From Verrucomicrobiaceae bacterium (GTDB lineage: Bacteria; Verrucomicrobiota; Verrucomicrobiia; Verrucomicrobiales; Verrucomicrobiaceae), in NCBI GenBank assembly GCA_947440575.1, contig CANETF010000003.1, positions 1 through 64,000 of the forward strand: a stretch of 64,000 nt of DNA, in the 5' to 3' direction. The translations under genes and the position numbers were made by a program. The notes below the pieces were generated by a model. The model saw nothing but the letters and a program-made list of their open reading frames with translations, was not told where the DNA came from and searched no databases. Positions 45,501 to 54,543 of the stretch are shown here, piece after piece; the first letter of the stretch is position 1; each line of letters opens with the position of its first letter.

Positions 45501-45788
45501 CCGTCGCGTCACCCGCCTCAGCAACGCCATGTAATCCACCCCCTTCGGCACCGCCGGAGACATCCCCGCAAAATACACGGCAGCCTCCTCCTCACCACTC
45601 GCCAGCTTCGCCAATCGCGTCAGAATCCGACCAAAAAACTCCCCTGCCGCCTTCCTCGTGAACGTCATCGCCACAATCGACTCCGGCTCCACCCCCAACG
45701 CCAGCAAATGCAAATACCGCCTCACCAACTGGTAAGTCTTCCCGGATCCCGCCGAAGCAGCAATCAACTCATGGCGCAAAGCATGCAT
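42525..45788 (-). CDS. AddA/RecB-like UvrD-family helicase-nuclease
   Basis: The protein has 1087 residues. SF1A helicase motifs are in order: ASAGSGKT (Walker A, residues 11-18), MTFTRKAAGE (Ia), WMLDEFQDTSFRQW (II), AVGDIKQSIYVWRQAEP (III), VMTVHKSKGLEFDVVILPDL (V) and LYVAMTRAKRGLYF (VI). The C-terminal region GQLLDFKTDEAADEE resembles the nuclease motif of the AddA/RecB PD-(D/E)XK domain. Such proteins resect double-strand breaks for recombination and degrade foreign linear DNA, normally with AddB or RecC. No partner gene is adjacent. It is the most distal of three minus-strand genes with rhodanese and DUF1573. Confidence 0.88.
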   Translation of the reverse strand: MHALRHELIAASAGSGKTYQLVRRYLHLLALGVEPESIVAMTFTRKAAGEFFGRILTRLAKLASGEEEAAVYFAGMSPAVPKGVDYMALLRRVTRRMHRLRLGTLDSFFASIATCFPLELGLPANASVMDETEANLMQEQTLDALLDDLHDSGDGEATRLLLESVKQASFGNEEKRMEETLRLWVRENHELWTGSRGAEVWGNPAMVWGADFLTGEVVTSEILRKAAVALRDAFPATTPSGREALESLCLEVMEVQPAAPLPKTVKSFLAKSGESWAGLRGGGAEVMWYRKKVMVSGAAAEAWVALAGLLVRRELLVRAHRTVGLAGFLEGYEQRYQRQVRGQGHLSFGDIPRLIQDRAGDGGSSWPQEDLWFRLDGRFDHWMLDEFQDTSFRQWRVTQRLVEEVIQDPEGTRSFFAVGDIKQSIYVWRQAEPGLFNELKRVRPATETDPGGIHVSTLAKSYRSAQPVLNAVNAVFEDRAGLEVLLPGATKEWAFSAHEAGRPELTGCVRLLSTLEGEKGGGEGEDEEVEEGVVEANAVQRATAALLREIDPLGRGLSCAVLVRSNKKAAAFTGVLRALTGMNVVTDSTIQPATDNAVTLAYLSLLQLAAHPGDQMALEHLLMTPLGVVLGGTKESVRAAGVMAGREVFEKGFAAFVMGLTETMRRGGVVLDAFHQRRVEQLLDFAGGFDESGSRDVDLFLDGAREWTVSQLGAGEAVQVMTVHKSKGLEFDVVILPDLGGSGMDSVKRRSLIVSRDRGETRWVMQAPDKIYAVLDEVLMEEAEETREKAGFESLCRLYVAMTRAKRGLYFIASKPPASPKAMKEELFLRRRLVSGEAAEIEVGGEAVLLEWETGDVGWYEAKELLEVTESVEVVDGETVSLGELVKRNQVSQRRVTPSGEEAFRIPGKVLFSPGRDMGRHLGSRVHEMLAEVEWWEKGMAIETLMERWEESGRVISGEVVSDRALELVLPLLESAVGQEALGRPGRKAILWREKPFDFIDGGSWVSGVFDRVVLECDDDGRVVAGQLLDFKTDEAADEEALQEKAAGYAPQLALYRRAVAKLTGLMEVQIRMDLLFLRAQRLVRVG

Positions 45789-45837
45789 ACCCTCCCACCA
45801 TCAAACACCCCCACCCCAAGACAAGCCCAACTTTCTC

Positions 45838-46278
45838 TCACCTTCCCTCCGCCTCCTTCCAAGCCGGCCACCCTCCCTTCAACACCCACACATTCTCCAT
45901 CGGCAGCGACTCCACCAACCGCTCCTTGATCTTCCGGCTCGCCTCGCACTTCTCCCCCCCACAGTAAATCACCACCGGCAGCGTGTTCTTCTGCAACACG
46001 TCGATCAACTCAAACAACTGCTCGTTAAACCCCTGCTCGTTCAGCAGTTTCGCCTCCGGTATGTGCCCCGTCACATACTGTTCCTCCGGCCTCGCATCCA
46101 ACCACAGCACCTTCCCTCCAAACTCACCCTTCACCCGCTCCACCGTCACCTCATCCTCTTGCGGCGGCGCCACCACCAGATACCACGCGGGCGCCATCGG
46201 ATGCCAAAAATGCACCCCCACTGCAGCCACCCCACTTAGTAGCATCAGCACCAGCGCCTGACCCACCGCCCGCTTCAT
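45838..46278 (-). CDS. Membrane-anchored rhodanese-domain protein
   Basis: The protein has 146 residues. An N-terminal membrane helix (about residues 5-23) precedes a single rhodanese domain: KVLWLDARPEEQYVTGHIPEAKLL, then the active loop VVIYCGGEKCEAS with Cys106. Rhodanese domains carry sulfur as a Cys persulfide or bind thiols. Its start overlaps the stop of the DUF1573 gene by ATGA, so the two are coupled. The function in vivo is unknown; a role in envelope sulfur or redox chemistry fits. Confidence 0.88.
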   Translation of the reverse strand: MKRAVGQALVLMLLSGVAAVGVHFWHPMAPAWYLVVAPPQEDEVTVERVKGEFGGKVLWLDARPEEQYVTGHIPEAKLLNEQGFNEQLFELIDVLQKNTLPVVIYCGGEKCEASRKIKERLVESLPMENVWVLKGGWPAWKEAEGR

Positions 46279-46979
46279 GGCTTTGCCTCAGCCGCGTTCG
46301 CAGGTTTCCGAAACACACTGAAAAATGCCAACTGCCTCTGATACTTCGGAATCTCACTGTCCGTCTCGATCTTCAGCGCCCCCATCACCACCTCGTCCGT
46401 CGACTTCGGCTTCACCGTGATCCGATACTCCCGCCCCGGCGTGATCTCCTCACTCTTAAACTCCACCGACTCCCGCGTGCTCGTCACATTCGTCACCTTG
46501 AGGGGCTTGTCCCCCACCATCTTCACCACACACGTTTTCTCCACCGCCGGATCTCCTAGCCACCATTGCAAGGTCTTCGGCTCGATGTCCACCACCGCTG
46601 GCACATCCAGAACAAACGGAATCACCCACTGCGGCTGCTTCACATCATCCGTCGTCACCGTCACCGACTTCTCGTGCCGCCCCACAAAACTCGATACCTT
46701 AAACTCTGCCTTCCCCGTCCCACTCGCTCCCGGCGCATAGGTCCGCGCATCCAACGAAGAACTCAAACAACTGCACCCGCTCTCCAAATTCAAAATCGTC
46801 ACCGCCTTGTCCCCGGTGTTCCGAAACGTGAAGTTCACCGTGATCGTCTCATCCTCTGGCTTCGGCTTCACTTCCACCATCGCCACATCCAAAGCCATCT
46901 CCGCACGCCCCTCCCCTCCCAAACCCATCACTAGGCAGGCAAGTCCCGTCACAACTGATTTCCTCATCATAGCCCCCAT
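46275..46979 (-). CDS. DUF1573-family exported protein
   Basis: I place the start at 46979 (MGAMMRKSVVTGLACLVMGLGG), giving 234 residues. Longer frames would run over the polA start. After the signal, VNFTFRNTGDKAVTILNLESGCSCLSSS is the DUF1573 hallmark with the paired Cys of a Cys-x-Cys site, and RTYAPGASGTGKAEFKV continues the immunoglobulin-like (ASPM-like) fold. Two more similar beta domains follow. These proteins are common in Bacteroidetes and the PVC group; their role is unknown. It is the first gene of the minus-strand run and diverges from polA. Confidence 0.85.
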   Translation of the reverse strand: MGAMMRKSVVTGLACLVMGLGGEGRAEMALDVAMVEVKPKPEDETITVNFTFRNTGDKAVTILNLESGCSCLSSSLDARTYAPGASGTGKAEFKVSSFVGRHEKSVTVTTDDVKQPQWVIPFVLDVPAVVDIEPKTLQWWLGDPAVEKTCVVKMVGDKPLKVTNVTSTRESVEFKSEEITPGREYRITVKPKSTDEVVMGALKIETDSEIPKYQRQLAFFSVFRKPANAAEAKP

Positions 46980-47070
46980 TCTACTCCAAAAGCCGCCTCC
47001 CGTCCACCTTGCCCTCAATCGACAATCTCCCATCGACAACCCCCCGCCCCTCCGCCACCATCCTCCCATC

Positions 47071-49890
47071 ATGGCAGATCGGCTTTTCCTCCTCGACGGC
47101 ATGGCGCTCACTTACCGCGCCCACTTCGCCTTCATTCGCAATCCCATCCTCTCCAGCGACGGCGTCAACACCTCCGCCCTCTACGGCTTCACCAACGCTC
47201 TCCTCGACATCCTCACCAACCAGTCCCCCACCCACCTCGCCGTCGTCTTCGACACCTCCGCCCCCACCCCGCGCCACGACCTCTTCCCCGACTACAAAGC
47301 TCAGCGCGAGGAAATGCCCGAGGACATCTCCTCCGCCATCCCCCAAATCAAGCGCCTCCTCGACGCCATGCGCATCCCCGTCCTCTCCCAGGACGGCCTC
47401 GAAGCCGACGACATCATCGGCATCCTCGCCAAAAAAGCCAACGCCCTCCAAATGGAGACCTTCATGGTCACTCCAGACAAAGACTTCGGCCAACTCGTCA
47501 CCGACCACATCAAAATCTACAAACCCGGCCGCCAGGGCGCCGACGTCGAAATCCTCGGCCCAGCCGAAGTCTGCGCCAAATGGGGCATCGAACGCCCCTC
47601 CCAAGTCATCGACATCCTCGCCCTCATGGGAGACGCCGTCGACAACATCCCCGGCATCCCCGGCATTGGCGAAAAAACCGCCGCCAAACTCATCCAGGAA
47701 TTCGGTTCCGTCGAAAACCTCCTCGCCTCTACCGACAAACTCAAAGGCAAACAAAAGGAAAAGGTCATCGAGCACGCCCAAAAAGCCCTCCTCTCCAAAG
47801 AACTCGCCACCATCTTCCAAGACCTCCCCTTTCCGGTCGAACCCGATAGCCTCACCCTCCAACCCCGCGACGACGACGCCGTCAAGGCCCTCTTCACCGA
47901 GTTCGAGTTCAACTCACTAGGCCGCCGCCTTTTTGGCGACTCCTTCAAAGCCGGCCGCTCCCGCCAAATGGCCGCCACAGCAACCGTGGAGCAAGCCGCT
48001 GGCTTGCCTCCCTCCGACCTCTTCGGCGAAAACGACCCCGCCACCCATTCCGCCCACAAACTCCACACCATCGCCGACACCAAGCACCACTACGACCTCA
48101 TCCGCACCCCCGAAGACCGCGCCACCCTCATCCACCGCCTCCAGCACCAAGGCTGCTTCTGTTTCGACCTCGAAACCACCTCCCTTGACCCCCGCGACAC
48201 CCGCATCGTCGGCATCGCCTTTTCCACCGAAAAACACACCGGCCAGTTCGTCCTCTTTCCCCGCTCCCCCAAAGAAGCCGCCGCCGCTCTCGAAGAATTT
48301 CGACCCCTCCTCACCAACCCCGACATCGAAAAAATCGGTCACAACCTCAAGTTCGATCTCTCCGTCCTCCTCGCCCACGGCCTCGAAGTCATCGGTCCCT
48401 TCTTCGACACCATGCTCGCCCACGCGCTCATCGAGCCCGAGCAGCGCCACGGCATGGACTACCTCGCGGAAACCTACCTGGCCTACACCCCCGTCCCTAT
48501 CGCCAACCTCATCGGCGGCCAGGACGACCTCTTCGGTCAGCACACCATGGCCGATGTCGCCGACCAAGCCCCCGAAAAACTCAAGGACTACGCCGCCGAA
48601 GACGCCGACGTCACCTGGCAGTTCGCCGAAATTTTCCGCCACCTCCTGCCCAAACGCGGCCAGGACCGCATCTTCGCCGAGATCGAATCTCCCCTCCTCC
48701 CCGTCCTCACCCGCATGGAAAATGCCGGCGTCGCTATCGACGTCCCCGTCCTCCAGGACTTCGGCCTCCAACTCGAAAAACAAGCCGCCGAACTCAATCG
48801 TCGCATCACCGACCTCGCCGGTGCCCCCTTCAACCTCAACTCCCCCAAGCAACTCGGCGAGATCCTCTTCGAAAAACTGAAGCTCCTCGACAAGCCCAAA
48901 AAGACCGCCACCGGCCAATACCAAACCAACGAGCAAGTCCTCCAGTCCCTCCTCGGCGCCCACCCCATCATCGACGACATCCTCACCTATCGGGAAGTCA
49001 CCAAATTAAAAAACACCTATGTCGACGCCCTCCCAAAGGACGTCTCACCCGTCACCGGTCGCATTCACACCCACCTTCACCAACTCCTCACCGCCACCGG
49101 CCGCCTCGCCTCCAGCGATCCCAATCTCCAAAACATCCCCATCCGCTCCGCCAACGGTCGCGAGATCCGCAAAGCCTTCATCTCCGGCCGTCCCGGCTGG
49201 CTCCTCCTCAGCGCCGACTACTCGCAAATCGAGCTCCGCATCATGGCCTCCATCAGCGGCGACGAAGCCATGATCGACGCCTTCCAAAACGGCCACGACA
49301 TCCACCAAGCCACCGCCGCCCGCGTCTACGGCGTCCCCCTCGAAGACGTCACCTCAGACATGCGCCGCACCGCCAAAATGGTCAACTTCGGCATCATCTA
49401 CGGCATCTCCGCCTTCGGCCTCGCCCAACGCCTCGGCATCCCCCGCCAAGAGGCCGGTCAAATCATCGACGCCTACTTCAAACAATTCCCCGGCATCCAG
49501 CGCTACATCGACGACATCATCGCCACCGCCAAAAAACAAGGCTACGTCGAAACCCTCTCCGGCCGCCGCCGCTACATTCGCGACATCACCTCCGCCAACG
49601 CCACCGTCCGCGGCGGCGCCGAGCGCATCGCCATGAATACCCCCATCCAGGGCACCGCCGCCGACATGATCAAACTCGCCATGATCCGAGTCGATCAAGA
49701 AATCCACCAGGCCGGCCTCCGCACCCGCATGCTCCTCCAAGTCCACGACGAACTCCTCTTCGAAGTCCCGGAAGACGAAGTCCACGCCGCCAAACTCCTC
49801 ATCACCGACTCCATGCGCCACGCCCTCCCCCTCCGCGTCCCCATCGAAGTCCAAGCCGGCACCGGCCACACCTGGCTGGAAGCCCACTAA
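47071..49890 (+). CDS. polA: DNA polymerase I
   Basis: I choose the ATG at 47071 (MADRLFLLDGMALTYRAHFAF); a start at 46807 would lie in the opposite gene. The product has 939 residues. The N-terminal 5'-nuclease (VVFDTSAPTPRHDLFPDYKAQ, DGLEADDIIGILA) is complete with its helix-hairpin region (IPGIPGIGEKTAAKLI). The 3'-5' exonuclease domain has FCFDLETTSLDPRDTR and NLKFDLSVL. The polymerase domain shows motif A (LLLSADYSQIELRIMAS), motif B (RRTAKMVNFGIIYGISAFGL) and motif C (LLQVHDELLFEV). It fills gaps in repair and removes RNA primers. All three activities look intact. Confidence 0.97.
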   Translation: MADRLFLLDGMALTYRAHFAFIRNPILSSDGVNTSALYGFTNALLDILTNQSPTHLAVVFDTSAPTPRHDLFPDYKAQREEMPEDISSAIPQIKRLLDAMRIPVLSQDGLEADDIIGILAKKANALQMETFMVTPDKDFGQLVTDHIKIYKPGRQGADVEILGPAEVCAKWGIERPSQVIDILALMGDAVDNIPGIPGIGEKTAAKLIQEFGSVENLLASTDKLKGKQKEKVIEHAQKALLSKELATIFQDLPFPVEPDSLTLQPRDDDAVKALFTEFEFNSLGRRLFGDSFKAGRSRQMAATATVEQAAGLPPSDLFGENDPATHSAHKLHTIADTKHHYDLIRTPEDRATLIHRLQHQGCFCFDLETTSLDPRDTRIVGIAFSTEKHTGQFVLFPRSPKEAAAALEEFRPLLTNPDIEKIGHNLKFDLSVLLAHGLEVIGPFFDTMLAHALIEPEQRHGMDYLAETYLAYTPVPIANLIGGQDDLFGQHTMADVADQAPEKLKDYAAEDADVTWQFAEIFRHLLPKRGQDRIFAEIESPLLPVLTRMENAGVAIDVPVLQDFGLQLEKQAAELNRRITDLAGAPFNLNSPKQLGEILFEKLKLLDKPKKTATGQYQTNEQVLQSLLGAHPIIDDILTYREVTKLKNTYVDALPKDVSPVTGRIHTHLHQLLTATGRLASSDPNLQNIPIRSANGREIRKAFISGRPGWLLLSADYSQIELRIMASISGDEAMIDAFQNGHDIHQATAARVYGVPLEDVTSDMRRTAKMVNFGIIYGISAFGLAQRLGIPRQEAGQIIDAYFKQFPGIQRYIDDIIATAKKQGYVETLSGRRRYIRDITSANATVRGGAERIAMNTPIQGTAADMIKLAMIRVDQEIHQAGLRTRMLLQVHDELLFEVPEDEVHAAKLLITDSMRHALPLRVPIEVQAGTGHTWLEAH

Positions 49891-49940
49891 TCCTCAACCC
49901 GCTTCGTTGACGCCCTCTGCAGAATTGAAGACTGCCAACA

Positions 49941-50252
49941 TCAGGCGGGTGAGGCACCGCCTACCAAAAGTGCTCCCACAACGATCAGCGTTAGAAAATC
50001 GAACACTAGAGCAAGGATTAGAGAGAAAATGACCTGCCCCCAATGCCAACGCCCACTCCCCCTCATTACCAAGGCAAACGCTGAACTCATCGCTGGAAGA
50101 GCGCAATACACCAGCAACGAAAACCCACCCGTTTGGTGATCGGGTAAATACCACCCGCGAAAAAGCGCAATCGTGTTGAGAATCACAAACAGAATATTAA
50201 CAAGAACAACTTGCCAAAACTGTCCGGTTCTTGGGTCTCCTTTTTGACTCAT
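49941..50252 (-). CDS. Small membrane protein, unknown
   Basis: The 103-residue frame starts at the ATG at 50252 (MSQKGDPRTGQFWQVVL); two codons upstream would need a TTG. Three hydrophobic stretches (about 13-30, 45-62 and 77-98) suggest a small inner-membrane protein. It ends GALLVGGASPA. I do not recognise the family. Hydrophobic pattern and clean start support a real gene. Its base usage is less skewed than its neighbours, which may hint at transfer. Confidence 0.6.
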   Translation of the reverse strand: MSQKGDPRTGQFWQVVLVNILFVILNTIALFRGWYLPDHQTGGFSLLVYCALPAMSSAFALVMRGSGRWHWGQVIFSLILALVFDFLTLIVVGALLVGGASPA

Positions 50253-50317
50253 TAACAAAGGGTTCAGAGTTCAATTAATCTCCAAAGCTCGGGGACGGCT
50301 CGACACTGTGTTGAAAG

Positions 50318-50810
<493 letters not shown>

Positions 50811-50973
50811 CCTGAAAACTACCTTTCAAATCGCCCAAAAGCGATTCTTTTATTGCCCAACGCACCTGATCAGTGGTCTGGCACATCTTCTCCCCGATTC
50901 AAAATCGGAGCCCTATCGACGGGATCCCTGGACCTCGTTTTGTTGAAGCGCAAAAGACAAAAGACACATCCTT

Positions 50974-51891
50974 TCACTCCCCAAAAGCACTCACCACCGG
51001 TTTCCCATCAAACGCCTCCGGCACCGGCACCCCCAGTAACCAAAGCGCCGTCGCCGCCGTGTCATAAGTCGTCACCGGCGCCGAAATCACCTGCCCAGCC
51101 TTCACACCCTTCCCCCAGGCAACCCAAGGTATCAGCATGTCATCAGGAATGTTGTCCCCGTGCGTCTTGTCATGCCCCCCATGATCCGCGCTGATAATCA
51201 CGACACTCTCCTCCGCCATCGCAGACCCCTTCAAGGCCCGCATGAACTGCCCCAAAGCCTGGTCCGTCACCTTGAACGCCTCCTTCTGCTCTGGCGATCC
51301 CCACCCACTCTTGTGCCCCGCACTATCCGGATCAGTGAAATGCAAGAACATCAATCGCGGCGTATTCCCCGCCAACCAATCCACCGCCTGTTTGGCCACC
51401 ATCTGTGAGGTCTTCTTGTCCTTCTCCAGTTCTGGTGACCCCGCCACCGGAGCCCGTGTCTGCGGTCCCCCAAAGTCAAACACATCCACGCTCCCCTCCA
51501 ACCACAAATGCCGGAACTTCATCTTCCCCACAAACATCGCCGTCACCGCATCGGGCTCCGCCGCCCTCAGCAACGAAAACACCGTCGGCACCTTCACAAA
51601 TCCCCGAAGCGGCGAAAAATCATTCCACAAAACGTGATGCTTATCCGGCCCCAACCCCGTCAGCATCGACGTGTGCGAAGGCAGCGTCTTCGATGGAAAA
51701 ATCGTACTCGCCTCCCAAGTCACCGCCCCCTCCTTCGCCAGCGTCTTCAGCACCGGCATCTCCGACTCCGCAACCACCGCCGGTTTCGCCCCATCAATGC
51801 TAATGATGAACACATGCTTGGCTCGCACCTCCGCAAAACCCGGAGAAACCAAGCCCAAACAAGCTAACGCGCACAAACAAAAAGACTTCAT
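50974..51891 (-). CDS. Exported type I phosphodiesterase/nucleotide pyrophosphatase (ENPP-like)
   Basis: The protein has 305 residues with a signal peptide (MKSFCLCALACLGLVSPGFA). The alkaline phosphatase superfamily site is visible: Asp33 in IISIDGAKP, the nucleophile Thr69 in FPSKTLPSHTSML, HFTDPDSAGHKSGW and SADHGGHDKTHG as the two-metal ligands. ENPP-like enzymes cleave phosphodiester or pyrophosphate bonds in nucleotides or phospholipids. It appears to be a single gene, separated from the DUF4160/DUF2442 pair by about 160 bases with no feature. Confidence 0.9.
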   Translation of the reverse strand: MKSFCLCALACLGLVSPGFAEVRAKHVFIISIDGAKPAVVAESEMPVLKTLAKEGAVTWEASTIFPSKTLPSHTSMLTGLGPDKHHVLWNDFSPLRGFVKVPTVFSLLRAAEPDAVTAMFVGKMKFRHLWLEGSVDVFDFGGPQTRAPVAGSPELEKDKKTSQMVAKQAVDWLAGNTPRLMFLHFTDPDSAGHKSGWGSPEQKEAFKVTDQALGQFMRALKGSAMAEESVVIISADHGGHDKTHGDNIPDDMLIPWVAWGKGVKAGQVISAPVTTYDTAATALWLLGVPVPEAFDGKPVVSAFGE

Positions 51892-51921
51892 GCCCTCAGC
51901 ATAGCCCTTCGCCCACGTTTG

Positions 51922-52281
51922 TCATGCCCTCTCCGAAAGCGCTCCCGGCGCCACCCCCTCGCGCATAGCCCGAAACGCCGACTCCCAACTCGGCACTTTC
52001 GTCACCTTGCTCCCCACAAACACAGAGCCCCAATCCATCCCCTCAACCCGAACATCCACCGCCAAAATCACCCCTTCGACTGCCACCTCACTCGCCAAAT
52101 CCTTCACCGCACTCGCAATCTCCACCACCATCGCCGCCCCAGCCTCGGCATCAATGCCCCCTTCAAATCGCAACTTCCCTCGCACCATCCGCTTCCCTAC
52201 CGCCCCCAAAATCAACGCACCATAACGCCCACCCGCACCCTCCCCAATCGACACCACACTCACCCAAATCCACCCCGCCAA
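51922..52281 (-). CDS. Hypothetical protein, in frame after the preceding ORF
   Basis: This 119-codon frame (TTG start; a GTG nine codons later is an alternative) lies in the same frame as the larger ORF ending at 52291, with only a TAG and three codons between. It reads WVSVVSIGEGAGGRYGAL, then DAEAGAAMVVEIASAVKD, a mixed alpha/beta pattern, but I do not recognise it. It may be a separate, coupled gene or the distal part of a once longer protein. Confidence 0.4.
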   Translation of the reverse strand: MAGWIWVSVVSIGEGAGGRYGALILGAVGKRMVRGKLRFEGGIDAEAGAAMVVEIASAVKDLASEVAVEGVILAVDVRVEGMDWGSVFVGSKVTKVPSWESAFRAMREGVAPGALSERA

Positions 52282-52290
52282 TTCCGCCCG

Positions 52291-53769
52291 CTACCGCGTC
52301 AGCGACGTCACTTCCCATAACTCCAACGTCCGCTGATGCTCCAATACCGACATCAACCTCGGATCCGCCTCAAGCACGGCCAAAACATCCCCTTCCCGCA
52401 GCGACTCCGGCAGACAATTCAGCGTCGTCTTCTCCCGATCCAACAACGTCTCCTGCAAAAAGAACAACGTCTCTTCATCACTAATCGCCCCCGCCTCCAA
52501 TCGCCCCCAAGCCGCCCGCAAAAAGCCCGCCCACTCCTGCCACACCGTCCAATCACGCAGCACCGGCATCTTCTTCACACTCGCCCGCATCGCCCGCGCA
52601 TACGCCACCACCATCTCCGCTTTCCCCGGCCACACCGCCAACATCCTCCCCGCGCTGCCTAAACAGTGATGCTTCATCGCCAGCCTCACTCCCGCTTCCA
52701 AAAGCTCCATCTGCTTCTTCACCACATGATGCGGCGCCTTCTTCGCCACCCACGCCAGTCCCGCCAGCGGATACCTCAACGCCACTCCCGCTGCCCTCAA
52801 CCGTTCCCAATCCGCCTCACCCTCCATCCCTCTCTCCAAGGCCTCCACCGACCCGTCATCCGCATCCCCAAACAATCGCGCCGTCTCCTGCCCCCGCTCA
52901 CTCTCAATCGGTTCCCCCGGAAAAAACATCTCCTCCATCTTCACCGGAAACCGCTCAATCGTCTGCAATCCCCCTTCCACCGCCCGCCATGCCGCCACCT
53001 GTCCCCGCTTAGCCAAGACCTCCGGCATCCGCTCAGGCATCAAAGCCAAAGCCAGAACCTCCAACCGAGCACTCTCTTCAGGCTCTCCCTCCAGACGAGC
53101 CAAAGCCGCCGCATTCAGCAACGTCAAAGCCTCCCCCGAACTCCTCGGCGCTCCTGCCGCCCGCGCATCACGACGCAGTTGCCACGCCGTCACCAACCAA
53201 TCCGACGACCCCTTCAGTGACTCGATCGCATCCGCCACCCACCACCGAAACACCCCACCGGATACCGGTAACCACTTTTCCGCCCTGACACCCGCAAAAC
53301 TCACCGACCGCCCCACCTTCCAAGTCCCGCCCTCCTGCCCATGGATCAAATCTTTCACCTCATCCATCCCCGCCTCACCCAGCCACACACCAACCAACCA
53401 GCTCACCCAAGCCACCGAACTCGTCGCCCCCTCCGGCCTCACCGAACGCACCGCCTCACGCACCAACCCTCCCAGTGGCCCCGCCGCCAGCCGACTCGGC
53501 AAAGCAGGCACCAACGCCAACGCCCCCCACCGCACCTGCACATCCCCCGCCTTCAACGCCCGCCCCATCAAATCCACGATCCCCTCCAACCTTCCCCCAA
53601 ACCGATCCCCCTCCCGCAATTGCCGCCAAAGTCCAAAATCCGGCCGCTTCCCATGCTCCGCATCCCACGCCCGCCAAAAATCCCTCACCACATTCGGCCC
53701 CTCCGCCAGCGCCTTCCTCGCCGCCGCACACGCTCGCACCACACTCCCAAGAGCCGGTGCCGGTGGCAT
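52291..53769 (-). CDS. Hypothetical large helical protein
   Basis: I start at 53769 (MPPAPALGSVVRACAAARKA) because GGAGG lies five bases before that ATG; the frame itself is open to 53961. The 492-residue product is rich in Ala, Leu, Trp and Arg, with helical repeats (LLNAAALARLEGEPEESARLE, AVWPGKAEMVVAYARAMRAS) and no signal peptide or enzyme motif. The G-ending codons match those of other minus-strand genes nearby, which supports a true gene. It diverges from the sigma factor at 53989. Confidence 0.6.
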   Translation of the reverse strand: MPPAPALGSVVRACAAARKALAEGPNVVRDFWRAWDAEHGKRPDFGLWRQLREGDRFGGRLEGIVDLMGRALKAGDVQVRWGALALVPALPSRLAAGPLGGLVREAVRSVRPEGATSSVAWVSWLVGVWLGEAGMDEVKDLIHGQEGGTWKVGRSVSFAGVRAEKWLPVSGGVFRWWVADAIESLKGSSDWLVTAWQLRRDARAAGAPRSSGEALTLLNAAALARLEGEPEESARLEVLALALMPERMPEVLAKRGQVAAWRAVEGGLQTIERFPVKMEEMFFPGEPIESERGQETARLFGDADDGSVEALERGMEGEADWERLRAAGVALRYPLAGLAWVAKKAPHHVVKKQMELLEAGVRLAMKHHCLGSAGRMLAVWPGKAEMVVAYARAMRASVKKMPVLRDWTVWQEWAGFLRAAWGRLEAGAISDEETLFFLQETLLDREKTTLNCLPESLREGDVLAVLEADPRLMSVLEHQRTLELWEVTSLTR

Positions 53770-53988
53770 CCTCACCTCCCGTTCCGGACCCCGTCCCCGC
53801 ATTTCACCACCCCGCCCGCGCCTCGGCGGTTGGGTTCTTCGATTCCGTTGCCTCTCGTTTCCCTGGTTCACCGCCACACCCAATCCAGCACGCTCGGCTT
53901 TGCAATCCCAAAAACCTCCCGCCCATCCAGCCAATTTCGGCTCTAACAAATCCTTTCCCATTCCGTTTCAATCTGGCAAATTAACAGC

Positions 53989-54543
53989 ATGCCAGACCAG
54001 CGCGACTCCAGCGAAGCCCATCAACTGGTCCAGCGTGCGCTCCAAGAACATGAAAGCGCGCTCATCGGTTACACCACCGGCATCTTCAATGGGGATGCCG
54101 AGAGAGCCCGTGACGTCGTCCAGGACGCCTTCCTCAAACTCTGGGTCGCTGACCACGCCAAAGTCCGCGAAAACCTCAAAGCCTGGCTCTACACCGTCTG
54201 TCGCAATCGCGCCCTCGACGTCCTCCGCAAAGACCACCGCCTCGATTTCGGCAACGACACCGCTCTCTCCCTCCTCCCCTCCCAACACGAAGAACCCGGC
54301 CATCAAGCCGATGTCCAGGACCTCTCCGACCGCGTCTGGGAACTGGTCGAATCCCTCACCCCCAACCAGCAGGAAGTCCTCAAACTCAAGTTCCAGCACG
54401 ACTGCTCCTACCAGCAAATCGCCGAAATCACCGGCCTCACCGTTGGCAACGTCGGCTTCATTCTTCATACCTCGTTGAAAAAACTTCGCCTCCAACTGGA
54501 GCGCCAACTCGCACGAACCCCTCCCCACGCCCACCTTTCATGA
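53989..54543 (+). CDS. ECF-type RNA polymerase sigma factor
   Basis: The protein has 184 residues. Region 2 is visible in ARDVVQDAFLKLW and NLKAWLYTVCRNRALDVLRK (about residues 40-82). Region 4 runs from VESLTPNQQEVLKLKF to the helix-turn-helix YQQIAEITGLTVGNVGFILH. It directs RNA polymerase to a regulon that cannot be read here. The start of the next gene overlaps its stop by ATGA, so the downstream protein is probably its regulator. Confidence 0.94.
   Translation: MPDQRDSSEAHQLVQRALQEHESALIGYTTGIFNGDAERARDVVQDAFLKLWVADHAKVRENLKAWLYTVCRNRALDVLRKDHRLDFGNDTALSLLPSQHEEPGHQADVQDLSDRVWELVESLTPNQQEVLKLKFQHDCSYQQIAEITGLTVGNVGFILHTSLKKLRLQLERQLARTPPHAHLS

Noticed and set aside
46807-47070. Longer start for polA
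   Set aside because: It lies inside the DUF1573 gene on the other strand; the ATG at 47071 begins the conserved 5'-nuclease domain.
49894-50154. An 86-codon minus-strand frame overlapping the small membrane protein
   Set aside because: The other frame (start 50252) has clear membrane helices; this one is its shadow.
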